Made by a program: the position numbers and the translations under genes
The notes under the pieces: model-generated
What the model was told of the DNA's origin: nothing
What the model saw: the letters and a program-made list of their open reading frames with translations, nothing else
Database searches by the model: none
Source: an archaeon
GTDB taxonomy: Archaea > Thermoproteota > Nitrososphaeria > Nitrososphaerales > Nitrosopumilaceae
DNA length: 8,132 bases
Assembly (NCBI GenBank): GCA_021824845.1
Contig: JAKAJY010000007.1
Coordinates: 1 to 8,132 of the forward strand
Direction of reading: 5' to 3'
Part shown: positions 4,699-8,132 of the stretch, piece after piece
Position numbering within the stretch: position 1 is the first letter of the stretch
Layout: the number at the start of each line of letters is the position of its first letter

Positions 4699-5020
4699 AC
4701 GCATTACAAGAAGAAATAGGACAGTTTTTCTCTTCTGATTTGTTTATCGGTATTTCAGCATGGCATGAATTGCATTTTATTTGCTCTAGTGGATCGAAGA
4801 GCTTGAACCATTGGGTGGTAAAGTTTTGCGCAATGTTTCTCATCACACCTGCATCGCACAACTCGGTAAAGTGTTGTTCCATATCATCAATAGTTAGTGC
4901 TGAGTCTATTTTGCCACTTTTTTGTAGTTCCGCAAAGACCTCGTCATTTGTGAATCGCTCATTGGCATTGTTAAATTTCTCAAAGATTGTCTTTCGTATG
5001 GCTAGAGAAATTTCTGACAC
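4691..5020 (-). CDS. Winged-helix protein with C-terminal four-Cys zinc ribbon, last gene of the suf operon
   Basis: From the GTG at 5020 the protein has 109 residues. Residues 3-76 have the helix pattern and length of a winged helix-turn-helix (IRKTIFEKFNNANERFTNDE, then EQHFTELCDAGVMRNI, then a strand pair ending WFKLFD). Residues 83-105 carry C83-x2-C86-x13-C100-x4-C105, a zinc-ribbon-like or possibly Fe-S-binding cluster. This composition suggests a DNA-binding regulator, and its place behind sufU suggests it may sense Fe-S or metal status. That role is inference. The start is set by AGGTG (5030-5026) five T before the GTG, 8 nt after the sufU stop. The frame extends upstream to an ATG at 5137, but that would lie inside sufU in another frame. 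It overlaps the pgk 3' end by 8 nt. Confidence 0.75.
   Translation of the reverse strand: MSEISLAIRKTIFEKFNNANERFTNDEVFAELQKSGKIDSALTIDDMEQHFTELCDAGVMRNIAQNFTTQWFKLFDPLEQIKCNSCHAEIPINKSEEKNCPISSCNASI
4725..4729 (+). terminator. T-run terminator for pgk
   Basis: Five T in a T/C-rich stretch begin 27 nt after the pgk stop, inside the opposing gene's 3' end. This is a weak call. Confidence 0.3.
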
Positions 5021-5025
5021 AAAAA

Positions 5026-5030
5026 CACCT
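5026..5030 (-). promoter_or_regulatory. Shine-Dalgarno site of the winged-helix gene
   Basis: The minus strand reads AGGTG, matching the archaeal 16S 3' end, and overlaps the sufU TAG. Five T separate it from the GTG at 5020, which decides that start. Confidence 0.55.
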
Positions 5031-5463
5031 AGTATAGTGAGGAGGCTTCCTGTTTTAATGCGTCTGCATTTGCGTCCTTGCTTGCCAGATATGAGTACAG
5101 TCCGTATTTTAGGACCTTGAGTGACAATAGGGCGCATTTTATTCTGACTGCTTGGAGGTTTTCAAGGCCTAGCTCTCCTAGGACATCATTTTTTTGAATT
5201 TTTCTTACATCCTCGATGCTTTTGCCCTTGACGATTTCGGTCAAAACTGAGGTGCACGCCATACAGATTGCACACCCCCTGCCATTGAATTTGATATCAG
5301 AGACCTTGTCATTTTCAACATTCATGAAAATGTCAATGCTATCACCACATAGGGGATTGCTGTCATGGTATTGTATGGTGGGGTTTTCTATTTTGCCAAA
5401 GTTGCTTGGATGTCTCGAATAATCCACTATCATCTCATGATAAATATCGGCGTTGCTACTCAT
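5029..5463 (-). CDS. sufU: SufU/IscU-type Fe-S scaffold or sulfur-transfer protein
   Basis: This 144-residue NifU N-terminal/IscU-family protein accepts persulfide sulfur from SufS and passes it to the assembly machinery. Conserved ligands are C39 in NPLCGD with D41, C64 in GRGC, and C110 in RIKCALL. Lys precedes C110 where IscU has His (HC), which is the SufU arrangement. The long insertion of Bacillus SufU between the second and third Cys is largely absent, so the protein is intermediate in form. Unusually, two extra Cys follow C64 (GCAICMAC: C64, C67, C70), giving CxxCxxC where relatives have Ser or Ala. The ATG overlaps the sufS stop as ATGA, with GAGGTT (5478-5473) 9 nt upstream. The protein is cytosolic. 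Confidence 0.92.
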   Translation of the reverse strand: MSSNADIYHEMIVDYSRHPSNFGKIENPTIQYHDSNPLCGDSIDIFMNVENDKVSDIKFNGRGCAICMACTSVLTEIVKGKSIEDVRKIQKNDVLGELGLENLQAVRIKCALLSLKVLKYGLYSYLASKDANADALKQEASSLY

Positions 5464-6701
5464 AGTTTGAATAACCTCGCTGCCCTTGCCAAGGAGTTTA
5501 TCAAGACATCGACTTCCTCTTTTGTGTTATAGATGTAAAAGCTTGCTCTAGATGTTGCTGCAATGTCTAACTTTTCCATCAATACCTGAGCGCAGTGGTG
5601 GCCGGATCTTATTGCTATTCCATCTTCGTCAATTATGGTTGCCAGATCATGTGGGTGAATGTCTGCAAAATTAAATGATATGACACCACCTCGCTTTGAC
5701 ATATCTGGTGTACCGTATAGTTTTAGTCCGTTTATTTTTGATAGTTGTTCCAGTGCATATTTTGTAATTTCTACTTCGTGTGCTCGCACATAATCCATTC
5801 CCAAATTAGTCAGATAGTCAATTGCTGCGGCAAATCCTATAACATCTGCGATGCTTGGGGTTCCCGCCTCAAACTTGTATGGCAGATCATTCCAAGTGGT
5901 TTCATACTTGTGGACCTCGCGTATCATGTCTCCACCTCCGTGGAATGGTGCCATCTGTTCTAGCAGTTCTTTTTTTGCCCACAGCACTCCAACGCCGGTA
6001 GGTCCCAGCATTTTGTGCCCAGAGAATGCAAAAAAGTCACAACCCATAGTGCTGAGGTCGACTTTCATGTGAGGTACTGATTGTGCCCCATCAATCAAGA
6101 CTCGAACACCTGCCTTTTTGCATTTATCTATTATTGTTGCAACATCGGTGATTGTTCCCAAAACATTTGACATCTGGCTTACTGCAACTAGTTTTACCTT
6201 GCCTGTTGCCAAAAACTGGTCAAGATGGCTCAGAATTAATTCTCCGTTATCGTCAATTCCGATGTATTCCAGTTTGGCCTTTTTCTCTTGGGTTAGTAAT
6301 TGCCATGGAACGATATTGGAATGATGCTCGTATTCGGTGGTAACAATGATGTCTCCTTCCTTGATGTTTTGTCTGCCCCATGCATATGCTACCAGGTTGA
6401 TTGCCTCAGTGGTTCCCCGAACGAATACTATCTCTTGTCGGTCCTTGATGTTTAGGAAATTTGCAATCTTGTCGCGGGTCATCTCATATGCTTCTGTTGC
6501 CTCCTCTGCCAGTGCATGGACGGCTCGGTGAATGTTGGAATTGTGATTTGTGTAAAAGTCAGTGATTGCATTGATCACTTGGATCGGCTTTTGTGTTGTT
6601 GCCGCATTGTCCAAGTATACTAGGGACTTGTTGTTGCGCACCTTTCGTTGTAAGATTGGAAAGTCCTTGCGAATTTGTTCAACAGAAATTGCAGTCTGCA
6701 T
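5460..6701 (-). CDS. sufS: Cysteine desulfurase SufS (group II)
   Basis: This PLP enzyme removes sulfur from L-cysteine, giving alanine and an enzyme persulfide for Fe-S cluster assembly. At 413 residues it is full length. Diagnostic residues are present: YLDNAAT (29-35), H126 in EYEHHSNIVPW (stacks on PLP), D204 and Q207 in IDGAQSVPH, the PLP lysine K230 in SGHKMLGPTG, the catalytic C370 in RSGHHCAQ, and R385 in SRASFYIYNT (substrate carboxylate). The RSGHHC form of the Cys loop and the HH pair mark group II SufS/CsdA rather than IscS/NifS. It starts with ATG, 2 nt after the Rieske stop, behind GAGGT (6712-6708), and shares ATGA with sufU. The pairing with SufU suggests sulfur is handed directly to it. 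Confidence 0.97.
   Translation of the reverse strand: MQTAISVEQIRKDFPILQRKVRNNKSLVYLDNAATTQKPIQVINAITDFYTNHNSNIHRAVHALAEEATEAYEMTRDKIANFLNIKDRQEIVFVRGTTEAINLVAYAWGRQNIKEGDIIVTTEYEHHSNIVPWQLLTQEKKAKLEYIGIDDNGELILSHLDQFLATGKVKLVAVSQMSNVLGTITDVATIIDKCKKAGVRVLIDGAQSVPHMKVDLSTMGCDFFAFSGHKMLGPTGVGVLWAKKELLEQMAPFHGGGDMIREVHKYETTWNDLPYKFEAGTPSIADVIGFAAAIDYLTNLGMDYVRAHEVEITKYALEQLSKINGLKLYGTPDMSKRGGVISFNFADIHPHDLATIIDEDGIAIRSGHHCAQVLMEKLDIAATSRASFYIYNTKEEVDVLINSLARAARLFKL
5473..5478 (-). promoter_or_regulatory. Shine-Dalgarno site of sufU
   Basis: The minus strand reads GAGGTT inside the sufS 3' end, 9 nt before the sufU ATG. Confidence 0.5.
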
Positions 6702-6703
6702 GA

Positions 6704-7012
6704 TTAAACCTCAACGTAGATCTCGTTGTGATCTATTTTAACATTGTAAGTCTTCAGTGGTGCCTCTGCCGGCGGGTTTTGTGGTGCGCCATTTTCCAAA
6801 TTGAAAACAGAAAGATGTAATGGGCATCGCACGCCCTGCTCGCTCAAAAATCCAGTGGACAAGTCAGCCTCTGCATGTGTGCAGATACGATCTGTTGCAA
6901 ACAGCTTGCCGCCAAGGTTTGTGATGAGCAGCTTTTTTTCATCCACATCAAATGAATACATGTCATTGACTGGTAGCTTGTCTTGTGCACACGCCTTCAC
7001 CCATTTTCCCAA
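6704..7012 (-). CDS. Rieske-type [2Fe-2S] ferredoxin in the suf operon
   Basis: This 102-residue soluble protein is a single Rieske domain. The cluster motif is C44-T-H46 ... C63-P-L-H66 (CTHAEADLS and CPLHLSVFN), with the following GAP turn typical of bacterial and archaeal Rieske ferredoxins. There is no transmembrane anchor or twin-arginine signal, so it is cytosolic, unlike respiratory Rieske proteins. Electron transfer is the expected role. Between sufD and sufS it may supply electrons for cluster formation or sulfur reduction, which is inference. The start is TTG at 7012: an in-frame TGA (the sufD stop) lies just upstream, and a strong AGGTGA (7024-7019) is 6 nt before the TTG. An ATG at 7019 is in another frame. 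The nearest relatives could also be ferredoxin subunits of dioxygenase or nitrite reductase systems. Confidence 0.93.
   Translation of the reverse strand: MGKWVKACAQDKLPVNDMYSFDVDEKKLLITNLGGKLFATDRICTHAEADLSTGFLSEQGVRCPLHLSVFNLENGAPQNPPAEAPLKTYNVKIDHNEIYVEV
6708..6712 (-). promoter_or_regulatory. Shine-Dalgarno site of sufS
   Basis: GAGGT on the minus strand lies at the end of the Rieske gene, 6 nt before the sufS ATG. Confidence 0.5.
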
Positions 7013-7018
7013 AAAACA

Positions 7019-7024
7019 TCACCT
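7019..7024 (-). promoter_or_regulatory. Shine-Dalgarno site deciding the Rieske TTG start
   Basis: AGGTGA, a six-base match to the archaeal anti-Shine-Dalgarno, includes the sufD stop codon TGA. It lies 6 nt before the TTG at 7012. Confidence 0.6.
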
Positions 7025-8132
7025 GTATTTGTAGTGGGTTCCAAGCTGGTCTGCTTCCTTGTATCTTACCTCTTCCACTTCTACAATAGCTCGGAGATTT
7101 TCGTCTGATTTTAGCACCAGGTCTTTTCCTGCCCACTTTGATTCAATCAAATATGCAATCCATGCCCTAACCTGATACGACATTGAACGCGATACCGGCT
7201 CCATGAATCCTTCAACTATGATTCGCTCAGCCTCTGCCCTATCAAGACAACGGCATCCAAGATAGAATATTTGTTCCTCATCGACTTGTGCAACGGATGC
7301 AGAGTGGGTCGCCTTAACATCATTGGTTAGGATTTCAAGGCCGGGAATTGAATCTGACTTTGCGTCCTTGTCTAGTAGAATGGAACGACCAGAGAGAAAT
7401 GACTTTGATTGCGATGCACCCTCTAGAATTTTGATCATTCCTTTGAATAGTGATTTCGATTTGTTTCTCAGAACAGACCTTTGCACCACCTTTCCCTCTG
7501 TTGATTGTTTTCTGTGAATCAGGTTTGCCGAAATATCAAAAGATTGTTCGTTGTCACCAAATACTATTTCTGCATCTTCTGCAGATGCACCAACTCCATC
7601 CAGATAATAATTGGTTCTGTATCTAGATAGTAAGGAGCCAAACAGTCCTAAATACCAAGTTATCTTTGCGTCTTGCGATACTGTGCAGTTTCTAGTGGAA
7701 AAGCTAACAGCGGACTGATCCATTGCCTGAAATGTGGTCATAGATAGATTCGAGTTTGCCTGCGCATCTATTGTGAGCAATTCCAGATAGGCTTGTTGGT
7801 GTGCACCCTTTGGTGCGTAGATCTCCTGCACTATACTTGCCTTGCTGGATTGCTCTGATATTATGATGTTTTTTGATATGGTAGATGTTCCGTCTGGCGA
7901 TACTGAGGATACAATATGGATTGGTTTGTCTATTATGAGGTTCTTTGGAACTTTGATAAATATTCCAGAGTTGAATACTGCGTTATTCAGTGCAGTATAC
8001 TTGTCCTCTTTAGGATCAGAGCCTTCCAGAATTTTTTTTATTAAATCCCCGTGTGTCTGTATTGCATCATATATTGAGCAGATGACCAATCCCTTTGATT
8101 TTAGGTCTTCTGGGATGTGTACCCGGAAGATG
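7019..8132 (-). CDS. sufD: SufD, Fe-S cluster assembly scaffold subunit (C-terminal part; 5' end outside window)
   Basis: The frame runs open through the right edge; the first readable residues are IFRVHIPEDLKSKGLVI, a typical SufB/SufD N-domain strand, so the TTG at 8089 is an internal codon and not a start. About 370 residues are present. The beta-helix core is followed by LEILTNDVKATHSASVAQ and DEEQIFYL, which is the SufD form; its His (codon at 7306-7304) corresponds to the SufD histidine implicated at the SufB-SufD cluster site. The helical C-terminus ends YQVRAWIAYLI and a basic tail. SufD pairs with SufB, and with SufC ATPase, to build Fe-S clusters; sufB and sufC are not in the window and may lie upstream. 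A CxC (GCRC) follows FYL. Its stop overlaps the Shine-Dalgarno of the Rieske gene. Confidence 0.92.
   Translation of the reverse strand, partial: IFRVHIPEDLKSKGLVICSIYDAIQTHGDLIKKILEGSDPKEDKYTALNNAVFNSGIFIKVPKNLIIDKPIHIVSSVSPDGTSTISKNIIISEQSSKASIVQEIYAPKGAHQQAYLELLTIDAQANSNLSMTTFQAMDQSAVSFSTRNCTVSQDAKITWYLGLFGSLLSRYRTNYYLDGVGASAEDAEIVFGDNEQSFDISANLIHRKQSTEGKVVQRSVLRNKSKSLFKGMIKILEGASQSKSFLSGRSILLDKDAKSDSIPGLEILTNDVKATHSASVAQVDEEQIFYLGCRCLDRAEAERIIVEGFMEPVSRSMSYQVRAWIAYLIESKWAGKDLVLKSDENLRAIVEVEEVRYKEADQLGTHYKYR

Noticed and set aside
5021..5137. Upstream extension of the winged-helix gene to an ATG at 5137
   Set aside because: It would overlap sufU by over 100 nt in another frame, has no fold-like sequence, and the Shine-Dalgarno at 5026-5030 supports GTG 5020.
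1..8132. Insertion sequences, CRISPR arrays, toxin-antitoxin or phage genes
   Set aside because: No transposase or integrase motifs, spaced direct repeats or terminal inverted repeats were seen; gene order and codon use look like ordinary core chromosome.

Overview
The window looks like chromosomal DNA of an ammonia-oxidising type archaeon (Nitrososphaerota/Thaumarchaeota, probably Nitrosopumilales). The evidence is an intron-containing archaeal tRNA-Leu, a small Sulfolobus-type OB-fold single-stranded DNA-binding protein, an archaeal phosphoglycerate kinase, a suf iron-sulfur assembly operon with an embedded Rieske ferredoxin, and TATA-like boxes about 25-28 nt upstream of several start codons, implying leaderless mRNAs. 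Base composition is moderately AT-rich. The genus is inference only. I see no mobile element, CRISPR array, rRNA or clear sign of recent transfer.

Layout, left to right. Bases 1-55 may hold the start of a gene leaving the left edge on the minus strand. A 40-residue C2H2 zinc-finger gene (219-341, +) faces tRNA-Leu(CAA) (357-457, -), which carries a 16-nt canonical intron. A spacer with back-to-back promoter signals leads to the OB-fold protein (596-892, +). This meets, tail to tail, a two-gene minus-strand block: a type I-like membrane protein (889-1491), and upstream of it a coiled-coil protein with a histone-H1-like Lys/Ala tail (1524-2291). An unrecognised 109-aa protein (2417-2746, +) is convergent with a PAP2-family membrane phosphatase (2735-3394, -). 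The phosphatase is divergent from phosphoglycerate kinase (3490-4698, +).

The right half (4691 to the right edge) is one minus-strand operon, transcribed as sufD (partial) - Rieske ferredoxin - sufS - sufU - winged-helix/zinc-ribbon protein. Junctions are tight: overlap or gaps of 2 to 8 nt. Four in-operon starts have Shine-Dalgarno-like GAGGT, AGGTG or AGGTGA motifs. SufS supplies persulfide sulfur, SufU accepts or transfers it, SufD belongs to the SufBCD scaffold, the Rieske protein is a plausible electron donor, and the last gene could be a regulator.

The isolated genes appear to start leaderless (ATG, GTG or TTG placed about 26 nt after a TATA-like box), while the internal operon genes use Shine-Dalgarno motifs. 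I used this contrast to re-call three start codons. All three convergent coding pairs overlap at their 3' ends.
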